A DNA stretch of 63,013 nucleotides from Prevotella sp. HJM029 (GTDB lineage Bacteria > Bacteroidota > Bacteroidia > Bacteroidales > Bacteroidaceae): the NCBI RefSeq assembly GCF_000599605.1, contig NZ_AZHT01000064.1, forward strand, positions 1 to 63,013, in the 5' to 3' direction. Positions 26,507 to 36,469 of the stretch are shown piece after piece. The translations under genes were made by a program, and so were the position numbers. How positions within the stretch are numbered: position 1 is the stretch's first letter; the number at the start of each line of letters is the position of its first letter. Below the pieces are notes generated by a model. That model was not told the DNA's origin, ran no database searches, and was given only the letters and a program-made list of their open reading frames with translations.

Positions 26507-27613
26507 TTATGTTTTGCACAACACCAAATACACCTGATTGTATGATTGTACCATCTTGTTAATATCAAACTGCTGCGCACGTTCATAACAACGATGGGCA
26601 ATCTGCTTATAATAGATATCATCGGTTGCCAAACGCTGAAGTAGAGCGGCCAACTTGTTTACATCTTCATGTGGAAACAAAAGTCCCCAATCTTTTGTTA
26701 CTTCACGCAAACCATTCACATCACTTGCGATGAAAGGTTTTCCTGCCGACATCCCTTCAACATTACTAAGACTCAACCCCTCCCAGTGGGAAGACATCAC
26801 TATAATATCAGCAGCTTGTAACACCTGCGGAATATCAGTACGAACACCCAGAAATCTTACATGAGAGGCTACATCTAAAGTTTCACATAACTTTTTTACT
26901 TCCTCTAAACGTTCTCCTACCCCAGCAAACCACACTTCATACGCCGTTTTAGGAAGCAATGCTAAAGCTCTTACGAGCGTGTCTTGATCCTTTTGCTTTC
27001 TAAAGGCTGCAACCATTAGTATAGCACACCTATGCTGCTTTGCCTCCAGTAATTCTTGACATGGCTTAGCCGTATGAATAGATTCTACATCAATACCATT
27101 GTTAATCGTTGAAATGCGCTTATAAAATGGCGATGTAGGATTATTCCACCCTCTACCCATATACTCACGTAATTTCTGAGCTGCAATATTACTAATGCAA
27201 ATGATTCTATTATAACGCCCATACATCCAACGTTCTATAGGTCGATACCATCCCCAATTGCGTTTGCGATTTGAAGTATTATGCTCTGTTGTACATAACT
27301 GAGGTCTATATAATATACTAGCCAGTGCTACAAATAGTTGAGGTGAAGAATTGTGCGTATGTACAATATCGTATCTACGCATCATCCGCATCAATTTGAA
27401 TATATATATAGGATTATAATAGCCTGTTCCTAATATATAAATTTTAGTTTGTGGGCTCAGTCCCTTTAATCGATTCATCAATGGAGTCTCTTTTCCATTA
27501 AAAACACAGAGATCAACTACATGTCCTAAGGCCTGTAGACGAGGTATCATATTTACCAATAAAGTCTCGGCCCCTCCCATTTCCAAAGAAGTTATAACCT
27601 GGAGTATGCGCAT
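26507..27613 (-). CDS. GT4 family glycosyltransferase
   Basis: 368 residues, GT-B fold. Starts MRILQVITSLEMGGAETL, the common GT4 N-terminus with the glycine loop. The donor domain has MVAAFRKQKDQDTLVRAL and the E-x7-E motif in SHWEGLSLSNVEGMSAGKP. Retaining transferase of unknown sugar. It precedes the ATP-grasp gene by 29 bases. Confidence 0.9.
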   Translation of the reverse strand: MRILQVITSLEMGGAETLLVNMIPRLQALGHVVDLCVFNGKETPLMNRLKGLSPQTKIYILGTGYYNPIYIFKLMRMMRRYDIVHTHNSSPQLFVALASILYRPQLCTTEHNTSNRKRNWGWYRPIERWMYGRYNRIICISNIAAQKLREYMGRGWNNPTSPFYKRISTINNGIDVESIHTAKPCQELLEAKQHRCAILMVAAFRKQKDQDTLVRALALLPKTAYEVWFAGVGERLEEVKKLCETLDVASHVRFLGVRTDIPQVLQAADIIVMSSHWEGLSLSNVEGMSAGKPFIASDVNGLREVTKDWGLLFPHEDVNKLAALLQRLATDDIYYKQIAHRCYERAQQFDINKMVQSYNQVYLVLCKT

Positions 27614-27618
27614 TGAAA

Positions 27619-28581
27619 TTATTTTTTATGCAAAGATGTTTGTAAACAAGCTTTCAGATACCCTGCTAAACGCCTTGAATTTATAGCTACTCCTCGTGCA
27701 TTCAGATGGTAAACTGTGTTATAAAGTAAACTATCAGGATAGGCTAAGCTATCTGGAGAGACGACATAAGCACAACCAGAAGCAGCTAATTTCTGTTCAA
27801 TCTTAACAATTTGCTTTCGATTGAGCGATACCATATCCTTACTGGTTATTGGAGGCAGAAGAAAGACTTGCACACCCCTTCCCTGTAAGCTATGTACTTG
27901 ATTTAACAAATGCTGAGTATAACTTGCATTATAATCACCTAAAATGGAGTAAGCACCTATATTGTTAATGTTAGGTGGCAGTGTTCTATGCGATACTTCA
28001 TCTCCCCATTTATTAAATCCACTCTTCTTGTACTCATACACATTCCCAGCTGGCTTGAAGGCATGAAGCACCTTAAAATAAATTCCCTTAACAGCAATCT
28101 GCAATGTTGTTTTAAGGAAACCTAAGCTCATAACTCCTAACTGCTTACTATTGAGAAGCCAAGGATTAAAATCACTTAAATAGGGCAAATAACCTAAAGT
28201 CTCAGGATTGCCATAGGCATTGTCGCCATAGAAATGATCATATTCAGGCATTAAAATCACAATATCTCCTCGATGAAAATAGGGCTCATAGCTATCGAAA
28301 ATATAGCGCATTCCCATACCTGCAATAAGCCCAGAATTAAAGACGGGGCGTTTTATACTATCAGATATTGTTTTAGAATCAATGCCAAACGCAACATTAC
28401 TACCACCCACAAAAATAACTTTGGGAATTCGAGTCTTCATTTGAATAAGCTGACCTTTAATCGTAAATTCATTGTTATAATGATCTGTTGCAAGCCAAAA
28501 CTTATTAAGAAGAAATAATAATCCTACCCAAACAGAGAAAAAAACAATAAAAGAAAAGAGCTTGATAAATAATGCTTTCAT
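27619..28581 (-). CDS. SGNH/AlgJ-like partner of the MBOAT acyltransferase
   Basis: 320 residues. One N-terminal transmembrane helix (about residues 8-27) puts the rest in the periplasm. VFVGGSNVAFGIDSK provides a Ser in a G-x-S block, and the C-terminal YPDSLLYNTVYHLNARG supplies a D-x(n)-H pair, together the Ser/Asp/His layout of SGNH esterases and AlgJ/AlgX-type O-acetyltransferases. It lies 3 bases after the MBOAT gene. In known systems such pairs pass an acyl group across the membrane to the polysaccharide. Confidence 0.72.
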   Translation of the reverse strand: MKALFIKLFSFIVFFSVWVGLLFLLNKFWLATDHYNNEFTIKGQLIQMKTRIPKVIFVGGSNVAFGIDSKTISDSIKRPVFNSGLIAGMGMRYIFDSYEPYFHRGDIVILMPEYDHFYGDNAYGNPETLGYLPYLSDFNPWLLNSKQLGVMSLGFLKTTLQIAVKGIYFKVLHAFKPAGNVYEYKKSGFNKWGDEVSHRTLPPNINNIGAYSILGDYNASYTQHLLNQVHSLQGRGVQVFLLPPITSKDMVSLNRKQIVKIEQKLAASGCAYVVSPDSLAYPDSLLYNTVYHLNARGVAINSRRLAGYLKACLQTSLHKK

Positions 28582-28584
28582 CTT

Positions 28585-30036
28585 TTAAAAGTTTTGATAA
28601 ATAAATTGTCCACCTTCTGTTTGCATATAGAAGAAAATAGAGAATATCAGTAATATATAAACCGTCCAACGGAAAAAACGTGATTTCTTTTGAAGATAGT
28701 CTAATCCATGATTATAGTTTCTCCCCTTCCACTCTATACCCACAAAACTCAACAACAGCATAAAGAATATTGGAGGCATCACCATCGTAACTACGCTTAC
28801 AGAACTACTTATAGTGATATTTTTAAACATACAACCCAATAAATCAAAAGCCTGTTCGACAGAAATAGACCTAAAAAATATCCAACAAACTGTAATTGCC
28901 AGGAATACCAAAGCCATGTGAATGACATTTTCGAAGGTAAAAGTAACAGGTATTTGCTTCCATTTCTGCTTGCTTTTTCCGCCATCTAATAAAATGGGGA
29001 CAAACAATGCTCCACATAAAAATCCCCAAATAACAAACGTCCAATTAGCACCATGCCATAATCCACAAAGAGTAAACACGATAAGCGTATTCACTATCGT
29101 CCGGAATGTTCCGCAACGACTACCTCCCAATGGTATATAAAGATACTCTGTAAACCAAGATGTCAGTGAGATGTGCCAAGAACGCCAAAACTCTGCAACA
29201 GTCCTGGCGAAATAAGGAAAACTGAAGTTACGCATCATCTCTATCCCAAACAGTCGCCCTATACCTATTGCAATATCAGAATAGCCCGAGAAATCAGCAT
29301 AAATTTGGACAGAATAAGCCATGGCTCCCAAAAGGATGACAAAAGTATTCTGCTGTGGATAGGTATTCCAGACTTGAAAAACAATAAGTACTAAATTATC
29401 TGCAATGACCAACTTTTTGAAAAAACCATATAACATTTGTCGTAAACCACTTATAAAGAGGTCTTGCTTAAAATACTTCTCATCTTCTAATTGGGGAATA
29501 AACAATCGTGCTCTATCAATGGGACCAGCTACTAAATGTGGGAAAAAACTCATATAAACCACATAATTCAAAAAAGAAGGAGTCGTTGCTATCGTTCGCC
29601 GATAGCTGTCAATGACATAACTCATCGACATAAAAAGATAGAAACTCAAACCAATCGGCAACAGCAAATGCCAAGAACTCAATTTATCAACAATCATGAA
29701 ATGATTGAGGAATGGCGCCAACATAGTCGCAAAAAATGATAGATACTTAAATAAAAGCAAGGTAGATACACTCACTATTAAATAAGTCCCAACGATGAGT
29801 TTTCGCTGTCTTATGTGCCTATCGTTTAACTGCATGAGCCACTTTCCACAACCATAAGAAAAAATGGTAATAAAAAAAAGAAAGAAAGAAAAGCGCCAAT
29901 CAAATAAGCTATAGAAAACATAACTCAAAATGAACAACAAATATTTACGCCATATCCCCCTGCTAGAAGGAATACTCCAATAGACCAAGCAGGCTAAAGC
30001 CAAACTAACTAAAAAAGAAAACGATTCAAACTGCAT
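28585..30036 (-). CDS. MBOAT family O-acyltransferase (AlgI/DltB-like)
   Basis: 483 residues with about 10-12 membrane segments. MBOAT signatures include FSGYSDIAIGIGRLFGI, FPYFARTVAEFWRSWHISL, and the catalytic His in LCGLWHGANWTFVIWG. The enzyme takes an acyl group from a cytoplasmic donor and hands it across the membrane. The SGNH-like gene right after it is its likely acceptor partner. Confidence 0.93.
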   Translation of the reverse strand: MQFESFSFLVSLALACLVYWSIPSSRGIWRKYLLFILSYVFYSLFDWRFSFFLFFITIFSYGCGKWLMQLNDRHIRQRKLIVGTYLIVSVSTLLLFKYLSFFATMLAPFLNHFMIVDKLSSWHLLLPIGLSFYLFMSMSYVIDSYRRTIATTPSFLNYVVYMSFFPHLVAGPIDRARLFIPQLEDEKYFKQDLFISGLRQMLYGFFKKLVIADNLVLIVFQVWNTYPQQNTFVILLGAMAYSVQIYADFSGYSDIAIGIGRLFGIEMMRNFSFPYFARTVAEFWRSWHISLTSWFTEYLYIPLGGSRCGTFRTIVNTLIVFTLCGLWHGANWTFVIWGFLCGALFVPILLDGGKSKQKWKQIPVTFTFENVIHMALVFLAITVCWIFFRSISVEQAFDLLGCMFKNITISSSVSVVTMVMPPIFFMLLLSFVGIEWKGRNYNHGLDYLQKKSRFFRWTVYILLIFSIFFYMQTEGGQFIYQNF

Positions 30037-30050
30037 TGTTATCCTATCTT

Positions 30051-30938
30051 TTATTTTAATGATGAGGAAGTTCCCAATTGCTTTTTATCACGCCAATGAA
30101 ATAACATTCCTATGGGATAGCATAATTGCCACCCACCTTTTAAGGGTGTTATCATCACCAGAGAAGGAGCACAAGCTTTGAAACGCCAAAAATTAATAGC
30201 TGCTTTCACTTTTTCTTTAAAGGGAATTCTATAGGCTAACATCTCGGCATACATCATACAAGTTACTTGTGGCGCTAACATTCTAACTCGAATGATAGAA
30301 GCTGTTATTCCGTTAGCCTGATACTCTGCGACATAAATTGGAGTATTAAAATAACGAAGCCTATACTTTTGAGCGATGCGAAACCACACTAATTGCTCTG
30401 GACAAAATTTCTCACCTTGTATTTCTGGAAAAGAATATTCCTGCAAAACAGCCTTCTTAAAAACCTCTTTTAAATCTCCATCTACATGATAACGATAGCG
30501 AATATCCATCGCATTACAATCAATAACATCTTGAGGTAAACCCGTTCCAACAACACGTCCATCATCAAAAACATCTAAACCAGCTACTCCTGCAAAAGTA
30601 CCATCATTGGCTATTGCCACCGCATGCTGTTCTACTATTGCAACTGCTTCTGGCAACAAACAGTCATCACTATCTGCAATAAAGATAAAGTCACCCTTCG
30701 CCTGTCTTACACCTGCATTCAAAGCACGATGTTTTCCAACATTCTCCTGCTTATAATATCTAATAGGGAAAGGGGCTGACATGAATGCTTCTTTTACAAA
30801 TAAATCCTGGGTTCCATCCGTAGATCCATCATCTATCACCAACCATTCAAAATTAAAGCTGGTTTGATGCACCAGGCTTTCAAACAAACGAGGCAACAGA
30901 TGTGCGCGATTAAAAGTGGGTGTTAATATCGTTATCAT
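30051..30938 (-). CDS. GT2 family glycosyltransferase
   Basis: 295 residues from ATG 30938 (MITILTPTFNRAHLLPRL). GT-A fold with WLVIDDGSTDGT and the metal-binding IADSDDCLLPEA. The family is inverting and uses nucleotide sugars. The start overlaps the acyltransferase gene upstream by 4 bases. The sugar cannot be told from the sequence. Confidence 0.9.
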   Translation of the reverse strand: MITILTPTFNRAHLLPRLFESLVHQTSFNFEWLVIDDGSTDGTQDLFVKEAFMSAPFPIRYYKQENVGKHRALNAGVRQAKGDFIFIADSDDCLLPEAVAIVEQHAVAIANDGTFAGVAGLDVFDDGRVVGTGLPQDVIDCNAMDIRYRYHVDGDLKEVFKKAVLQEYSFPEIQGEKFCPEQLVWFRIAQKYRLRYFNTPIYVAEYQANGITASIIRVRMLAPQVTCMMYAEMLAYRIPFKEKVKAAINFWRFKACAPSLVMITPLKGGWQLCYPIGMLFHWRDKKQLGTSSSLK

Positions 30939-32026
30939 GAGCATTTTATTTGCTTCTGTAAGAAATTACGGCCAATTTTACAAAGTCCTTGATATAAAAA
31001 TAAACGGATTTGATCTAATAAAAAGGCAACTATAAAAATACTTATAAATAATAAAGCGATAGAACATGCAAAGGCATATGAGGAAAGGTTTGCATCCAAA
31101 TCTAAAATCAGATTACGGAAGGAAGCGTGTAAGACCAAAGGATTCGCATGAAGCAAATAAACCGCGAGACAGGATAGCGCGAGTTTATTTATAATCTTAC
31201 TCTTTATCTTCAATTGTGAGAAAAACATGAATAGAGCTATTGATTGTACTATCACTAAAGGATTGGTATAAGTAAAAAGACGCCCTGCAATGAGAATATT
31301 ATACCATGTCAACCATGAAGCCAAAATTGCCTGTAGAAAAGCTATTCCAAAGAACAATAACAACCATTTCGTTTTACTCCACTGTTTGCAAACGGACGCA
31401 TGATGCCTCATATAATAGGCCAAAAGATATAATCCTATAAAAGAAGTCGCCGAATAGCCACCAGCAAACCAGATTGCGCCATAAATGCTCATCCAAGCAT
31501 ATAATGTCTGGAATACATAAAAAGCTATCAACACCCAACGTAGTTGCTTTTCAGAACATCGCTCGGTAAAACTATTTAGTATGGGTGAGAATATCACTAA
31601 TCCTAAATAGGCCTTAACAAACCAGTAATCATCTGTATGCCACATTAAAATGGTTGACAGCGCATCTACATTTCCGTATTTTTGGGGAGCGAAACAATAT
31701 AGCACACCATAAATGAGCGCGGCAAAGAATAGCGTTTGAAAACATAAATTACCTATGCTTTGCAAGTTTTTCTTAATACCAAACCATCCCGATATAAAGA
31801 CAAACACATTTACACAGACTATAGCCATTGACTCTAACACAAAACTATTGATGCTCGAAAATGGAGCTGTATGCATGCGCTGATAGCTAAAACCGATAGT
31901 ACCTGGATAGATATGCACAATCATCACCAACAGCATTGCGACAATGCGTAACAACTCTATACCCGACTGTCGTGAGGGTTTTACCACTTGGTGTGTTGGG
32001 CTATCGGTAGAATTTATCTTTGTCAT
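30935..32026 (-). CDS. Acyltransferase 3 family membrane protein
   Basis: 363 residues from ATG 32026 (MTKINSTDSPTHQ). About ten membrane segments. GIELLRIVAMLLVMIVHIYPG carries the conserved R and catalytic-type His of acyltransferase-3 proteins (OafA/WecH group). These O-acetylate sugars in lipid-linked glycans. It overlaps the EpsG-like gene by 26 bases. A longer start at 32080 would lie within that gene and adds no conserved residues. Confidence 0.88.
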   Translation of the reverse strand: MTKINSTDSPTHQVVKPSRQSGIELLRIVAMLLVMIVHIYPGTIGFSYQRMHTAPFSSINSFVLESMAIVCVNVFVFISGWFGIKKNLQSIGNLCFQTLFFAALIYGVLYCFAPQKYGNVDALSTILMWHTDDYWFVKAYLGLVIFSPILNSFTERCSEKQLRWVLIAFYVFQTLYAWMSIYGAIWFAGGYSATSFIGLYLLAYYMRHHASVCKQWSKTKWLLLFFGIAFLQAILASWLTWYNILIAGRLFTYTNPLVIVQSIALFMFFSQLKIKSKIINKLALSCLAVYLLHANPLVLHASFRNLILDLDANLSSYAFACSIALLFISIFIVAFLLDQIRLFLYQGLCKIGRNFLQKQIKCS

Positions 32027-33185
32027 ATCTAAAATCATATTCATATTCGTCATAAGTCCTATCAGGGTCTCGATGACCATTCGTCAAAAAGGTCTTGTAA
32101 GGATACAAGATTTGATACCCACCTTCACCCCAACCGCGAAGAATTCGGAAATATAAAAAGAAACTTAAGCCAATAAGGAAGAGATGGAATCCACTTAGGG
32201 CATTAGATTGTGGCATATTCACATTATGTTTTTGCGCTGCGATATTGGCCAATGTCGCGATGACACCAATAGCGTAATACCAGCTCAAACGTCCACCATT
32301 CTCTGAACGAATAAACAAAAGCAATACACAACAGAAAAATAAACCAAGATTCATCAACAAGATATGCCGCTTAGTATCTAAGACATATTCATAGTTACGC
32401 AAAATCAGCACGGCAAAAATAACAGCCTCTATCAAATAACCAGGACGTAAAGAGCCCGTACTCTCATTCAAGCTTTCGCCACGCGAGTCATCGGCTGCAT
32501 CACTATAAGTGTCATAAAAGAAATTGGCGACACCCAAAGCACCTAAAAACAAGCAGATGATTAATACTGTTATCACTACTCCCTTGGGATACTTCTTTAT
32601 GGGGATAAAATAAAGTGGGAACAAAATAACCGCGGAATTATGCATCGAATAAGCTAACAATACAATCAGTGCAAATCTCCAAAAGCTACGCTGATAAGCA
32701 TAACGAATGGCTAGCCAACCAATACTAAAGCCCATGACCTGGCGCAAATAAGTGAACGTGAAGAAAAACAATAACCCCATGAACACCATGAGTGCCATCA
32801 GATTATCATCTGTATACTCACTAATCGACACGAATAACAGGGCATAAACTATCAGTGTTAAGATGAGAATAAAGATGTAACGATTACTGGTAAAGAATGA
32901 AATGGCAACGTTAAACCATCCATAACCTTTCTCACCTTCCCAGTGTGTAAATATCTGAGCCTCGTTGAGATAATCGTGCATCGCTGTTTTCCCCACATCT
33001 GCTGCCTGATCAAAATATTCGGCATAGATGTAACGATCATAGCCACCTAACATGTCGGATAGCCCAACAAAGAGTCCCAATGCTATCACAATAAAGAAGA
33101 AAAGCCGTTTGTCGCAGCCTGTGCCACGATAAGTCAACTTATAAATAGCAATGAGAACTATAAAAAGGAATAAATATAGAAACAT
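32001..33185 (-). CDS. EpsG family polysaccharide polymerase (Wzy-type)
   Basis: 394 residues with about ten membrane segments. The first cytoplasmic/periplasmic loop LSDMLGGYDRYIYAEYFDQA and the later LRQVMGFSIGWLAIRYA are typical of EpsG proteins, which polymerise lipid-linked repeat units at the outer face of the inner membrane. It is the only polymerase candidate in the locus. Its stop overlaps the next acyltransferase start. Confidence 0.85.
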   Translation of the reverse strand: MFLYLFLFIVLIAIYKLTYRGTGCDKRLFFFIVIALGLFVGLSDMLGGYDRYIYAEYFDQAADVGKTAMHDYLNEAQIFTHWEGEKGYGWFNVAISFFTSNRYIFILILTLIVYALLFVSISEYTDDNLMALMVFMGLLFFFTFTYLRQVMGFSIGWLAIRYAYQRSFWRFALIVLLAYSMHNSAVILFPLYFIPIKKYPKGVVITVLIICLFLGALGVANFFYDTYSDAADDSRGESLNESTGSLRPGYLIEAVIFAVLILRNYEYVLDTKRHILLMNLGLFFCCVLLLFIRSENGGRLSWYYAIGVIATLANIAAQKHNVNMPQSNALSGFHLFLIGLSFFLYFRILRGWGEGGYQILYPYKTFLTNGHRDPDRTYDEYEYDFRYDKDKFYR

Positions 33186-33217
33186 TTAAATCTGAAACTA
33201 CTTTAAGCGATACCATC

Positions 33218-34447
33218 TCATTCCGCCGATGAAATATCCCAATGAAACAGTTTGTGAACGATGGCTAAACACTGGTGGTGTACTAAAACTTGTTCGCGTC
33301 CCGCCTCAGCCATACGCTCATAGTCGGGAATGTGTTGCGGAATTGCTGCCAACATCGTGACAAGTTCGTGAGGACTATGATATAACAAACACGACTTACC
33401 ATGCTCCACAGCTATATTTTCTAAAGCGCCTGGTGTCCCCACTGCCAACAAGCCATTGGCAATTGCATCCAACACTTTGCCCTTCGTTCCTGTTCCTACT
33501 GCTATCGGCGTAAGTTGTATGTCGTGGGCTTGTAGCGCTTCGATATAATCCTCCGCAAAATTTTGATGGCTCACAGTAAACCCTGCGTGCTGCAATGTTT
33601 CGACATCTCTCTCCCACCCTTTTCCTAAGAAGGCGATATCGTAATGCGTTTTAATGGTGCTAACCTCCGCCCCAGCATCACGATCCGTGAGCAAGGCTAT
33701 CACCTTTTGCACCTCATCGGCCATATAAAAATCATTACGCCCTGCTATCAACAGCTTAATTCGCGGTTGATGAAAAGCAATTTGTTGGGGTTTGTAATCA
33801 TAAAGAGGATGTCGCAGGAACAACGTCTCGCCCTGCTCTGCATGTGATTGGAAAAATGAGGCGTCGGCTTGCCCTACAAAATGATAACGCACATGGGGCA
33901 AACTAATATGGCGCTCTAAAACGAGATATTGATGATAGGCAAACGACGACTTTAATATCTGAAAGAGGTTGCGTGTGGCAAAAGCCTTTCCCAGTAAGCG
34001 ATAATAAAACAACGACTCACAATCGGGCATCGTAACTACGCATCTTGTGCCACTAAACCAGCGTGCCAAGCCTGCAATCTCTTCACCATAAATCCATACA
34101 ACGTCGGGGTTCTCGGCCTTCACAGCTTGTATCGCAGCTGACGAAAGACGATAATAAGAGGCCAAAGGATAACGCAATAACACGCGCAACAGAAGTAGCC
34201 GCAACCGCATCATGACCAACATCCATCGCGGACGCGGCAGCAACCTGATGGTGATGCCCAAGGAGGCCTCTATCTGCTTGATTTCATCAGGCGCAATCTC
34301 GTTGATGTTAAACGAATAGACCACGAACGCAGTCCCTTCTCCACGCTGTGCCCGAATGAGGTGATAGGGTAACGCCGAGGCTGCTCTGACGTTATTATAG
34401 GTGGGTGTTGACAGGGATATCAACACTATCTTGTGTAATGAATGCAT
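33218..34447 (-). CDS. GT-B fold glycosyltransferase (GT4-like)
   Basis: 409 residues. The N-terminal half has SLSTPTYNNVRAASALPYHL, a substrate loop, and DVVWIYGEEIAGLARW. The C-terminal half has LIAGRNDFYMADEV and TPIAVGTGTKGKVLDAIANGL, which replaces the usual E-x7-E motif with a K/E-type helix. Membership in GT4 is likely but less clear than for its neighbours. It is preceded by a repeat-bearing gap of 345 bases. Confidence 0.75.
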   Translation of the reverse strand: MHSLHKIVLISLSTPTYNNVRAASALPYHLIRAQRGEGTAFVVYSFNINEIAPDEIKQIEASLGITIRLLPRPRWMLVMMRLRLLLLRVLLRYPLASYYRLSSAAIQAVKAENPDVVWIYGEEIAGLARWFSGTRCVVTMPDCESLFYYRLLGKAFATRNLFQILKSSFAYHQYLVLERHISLPHVRYHFVGQADASFFQSHAEQGETLFLRHPLYDYKPQQIAFHQPRIKLLIAGRNDFYMADEVQKVIALLTDRDAGAEVSTIKTHYDIAFLGKGWERDVETLQHAGFTVSHQNFAEDYIEALQAHDIQLTPIAVGTGTKGKVLDAIANGLLAVGTPGALENIAVEHGKSCLLYHSPHELVTMLAAIPQHIPDYERMAEAGREQVLVHHQCLAIVHKLFHWDISSAE

Positions 34448-34557
34448 ATTCTTGGGAAAGATAAACTAACGATTTTGCCATATCATTTCGATACATGTGC
34501 TACTCCATCACACGACAATCATGCATCTATCTTGCTTTCATTGCCCATTAGAGCGTT

Positions 34558-34700
34558 TGCACGAGAAAAAAAATTCTCGTAACAATCGAGGGTCGTTCAC
34601 ACGAGAAAAAAAATTTCCCGTAACAACTGAGGGTCGTTTGCACGAGAAAAAAAATTTCCCGTGCCACACGAGGGACAATAGATTAGTCCCCTCGAGAAAA
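34558..34700. repeat. Array 3: repeats of 40-41 bp inside the polysaccharide operon
   Basis: CACGAGAAAAAAAA starts at 34560, 34600 and 34641 (spacing 40 and 41), each followed by TTCTCGT or TTTCCCGT and GAGGGTCGTT. A worn fourth copy is near 34691. The first copy is a perfect dyad (ACGAGAA, 6 A, TTCTCGT). It lies between two co-directional genes (34448-34792) and so is probably transcribed. Nothing else is recognised in this gap. Confidence 0.75.
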
Positions 34701-34792
34701 AGATTCCTTTCGTTGCAGTAAGGCCACATTCCTTGTGCTTTTATCTCATTTTTGTTGCTCTGAACACGTGCGATGGTGCATTTCTACAGGCT

Positions 34793-35353
34793 TCAATGCG
34801 CCTTCAGAATAATTTTGGCAGGTGTACCCACAACGATGGCATCATCGGGCACATCCATATCTCGCACAACCGTGTCGGTCGCAATCACCACCCGATGGCC
34901 AATGTGACACTTCCCAAACACTTTGGCGTTAGGTGCTAAATAGCAATCGTTCCCGATAACTGGGAGTTCGTGCCGGCGATTGAGCGAGCTAATGCCCACA
35001 ATCACGCCCGGCGAGAGATGCACATTGTCGCCAATACGAGCCTCGCTATGCACAATGATGAAGCCTGCCGTATGCTGTATTTTCACGCCCTTCCCCACCG
35101 AATGGAAACTAATTTCGATGTTTCCTTTCTGTGAATAATGATGGTAGCAAATGGCGGCCAGCGGATAAAGCCACCGGAAACGCCGATTGCGCTGTGCCAT
35201 CTCTGCCACGCGCAGCCAAAAAAGGAAACGAAAGCGATAATTGGGGAAAAAGAAATCGGCCAAAAGAAACTTTAACCAAGAGTAGGTATAATTGCGCTTA
35301 AAATCGGCAGCTATGCTGGCTCTCATCCCCTTCCATGTTGCCTTATTTTCCAT
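34793..35353 (-). CDS. Serine-acetyltransferase-like hexapeptide-repeat O-acyltransferase
   Basis: 186 residues. The N-terminal helical part has RFLFWLRVAEMAQRNRRFRWLY, followed by left-handed beta-helix repeats (HTAGFIIVHSEARIGDNVHL, IGNDCYLAPNAKVFGKCHIG) and VVGTPAKIIL at the end. It resembles CysE and WcaB/EpsC-type sugar O-acetyltransferases. In this locus a role in glycan acetylation is more likely than cysteine synthesis. It overlaps the GT4 gene upstream by 11 bases. Confidence 0.85.
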   Translation of the reverse strand: MENKATWKGMRASIAADFKRNYTYSWLKFLLADFFFPNYRFRFLFWLRVAEMAQRNRRFRWLYPLAAICYHHYSQKGNIEISFHSVGKGVKIQHTAGFIIVHSEARIGDNVHLSPGVIVGISSLNRRHELPVIGNDCYLAPNAKVFGKCHIGHRVVIATDTVVRDMDVPDDAIVVGTPAKIILKAH

Positions 35354-36455
35354 CGTGATGACAAATTTTATAATACAAATCCATCCATTGTTCCTGAATG
35401 GCTTCTATTTTAAATTGCGCTGCAACGGCAACCGACGCTGTCCCGAAAGCTTTTCTGAGTTGCTCATCGGCTATCAGCTTACAAATTTTATCGGCAAAAT
35501 CGTCAACATCGCCCAAAGGAACCATAAAACCATTTTGCCCATGATGCACTAATTCGTGAGGAGCCGAGGGACAATCGAAAGCCACAACGGGCAGACCACA
35601 CGCCTCGGCCTCGGTAATAACCAATCCGAAAGCCTCATCACGCGAACTTAATAGAAACATCGAGGCATCGACATATTTCGCCACGATATCCTTTGTCTCC
35701 CCCCGCAGAGTTACGACTTCCGACAGCTCAGCCTCATCAATTTGCTGCTGCAAACGCTGCCTTAACTCACCTTCGCCATAAATATCCAACTGCCATTGCG
35801 GATAGCGTTGTGCCACCTTCTGCCAAGCTTTAATCAAATAGTCAAATCCTTTTTGATAGTGCAGCCGCCCAACAGCTATAGCCTTAGGATGCTCACAAGT
35901 TGAGAGGGCTTGCGGATGGATGGTCAAAGGATTATAAATAAAGGTGGTCTGTGGAACGAAACGCTTCCATTTCTTTGCATCACTCTGGCTCAATACCACC
36001 AAGTTATCATACTTCCTGGCCAACAGAATGCGCCGTAGAGTTTGCATCCATGCTGCGATTTGCAGAGGCAGCCCACGCCGATGTTGCCCCATCCAAACCC
36101 ATGAGATATTGAAAGAGAAATGGAACTCGAAAACTTTCTTACTTCCATCATTCAACTTATAGAGCACAAAAGACTCTAAACCTCCTGTTGAAACGATGAT
36201 ATCTTGCGGATGCTGCTCAAAATAGGCTGACAATGCCGCATAACATTCGGCCTTGGTCCTCACCGGAAGATGCACCCGCTCGATGCGCTGATCTAATGGA
36301 AAAATGTCGGGACGGCTTCCATCATCTAACGTGATAAACGTGATATCCAAATCATGGCACATCGCATTTACCCGCAAAGAAAGCACGCGCTCCATGCCTG
36401 CAGCATGCCACAGCCCCTCGGTGATATAAGCAATTCTGATTTTATGTTGTGCCAT
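35343..36455 (-). CDS. GT4 family glycosyltransferase
   Basis: 370 residues from ATG 36455 (MAQHKIRIAYITEG); a TTG two codons upstream is ignored. GT-B fold with AVGRLHYQKGFDYLIKAW and E-x7-E in SSRDEAFGLVITEAEACGLP. The start block GLWHAAGMERVLSLRV resembles galactosyl/N-acetylgalactosaminyl transferases (GalNAc-alpha group), but donor identity is not established. Confidence 0.9.
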   Translation of the reverse strand: MAQHKIRIAYITEGLWHAAGMERVLSLRVNAMCHDLDITFITLDDGSRPDIFPLDQRIERVHLPVRTKAECYAALSAYFEQHPQDIIVSTGGLESFVLYKLNDGSKKVFEFHFSFNISWVWMGQHRRGLPLQIAAWMQTLRRILLARKYDNLVVLSQSDAKKWKRFVPQTTFIYNPLTIHPQALSTCEHPKAIAVGRLHYQKGFDYLIKAWQKVAQRYPQWQLDIYGEGELRQRLQQQIDEAELSEVVTLRGETKDIVAKYVDASMFLLSSRDEAFGLVITEAEACGLPVVAFDCPSAPHELVHHGQNGFMVPLGDVDDFADKICKLIADEQLRKAFGTASVAVAAQFKIEAIQEQWMDLYYKICHHDGK

Positions 36456-36469
36456 AAGCAAAAACTCCG

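Noticed and set aside
34497-34729. Small frames in array 3
   Set aside because: Made of repeated units on both strands; no conserved start.
34793-35353. Housekeeping serine acetyltransferase for cysteine synthesis
   Set aside because: Embedded in and overlapping a glycosyltransferase gene of the polysaccharide operon, so a sugar acetyltransferase is more likely.
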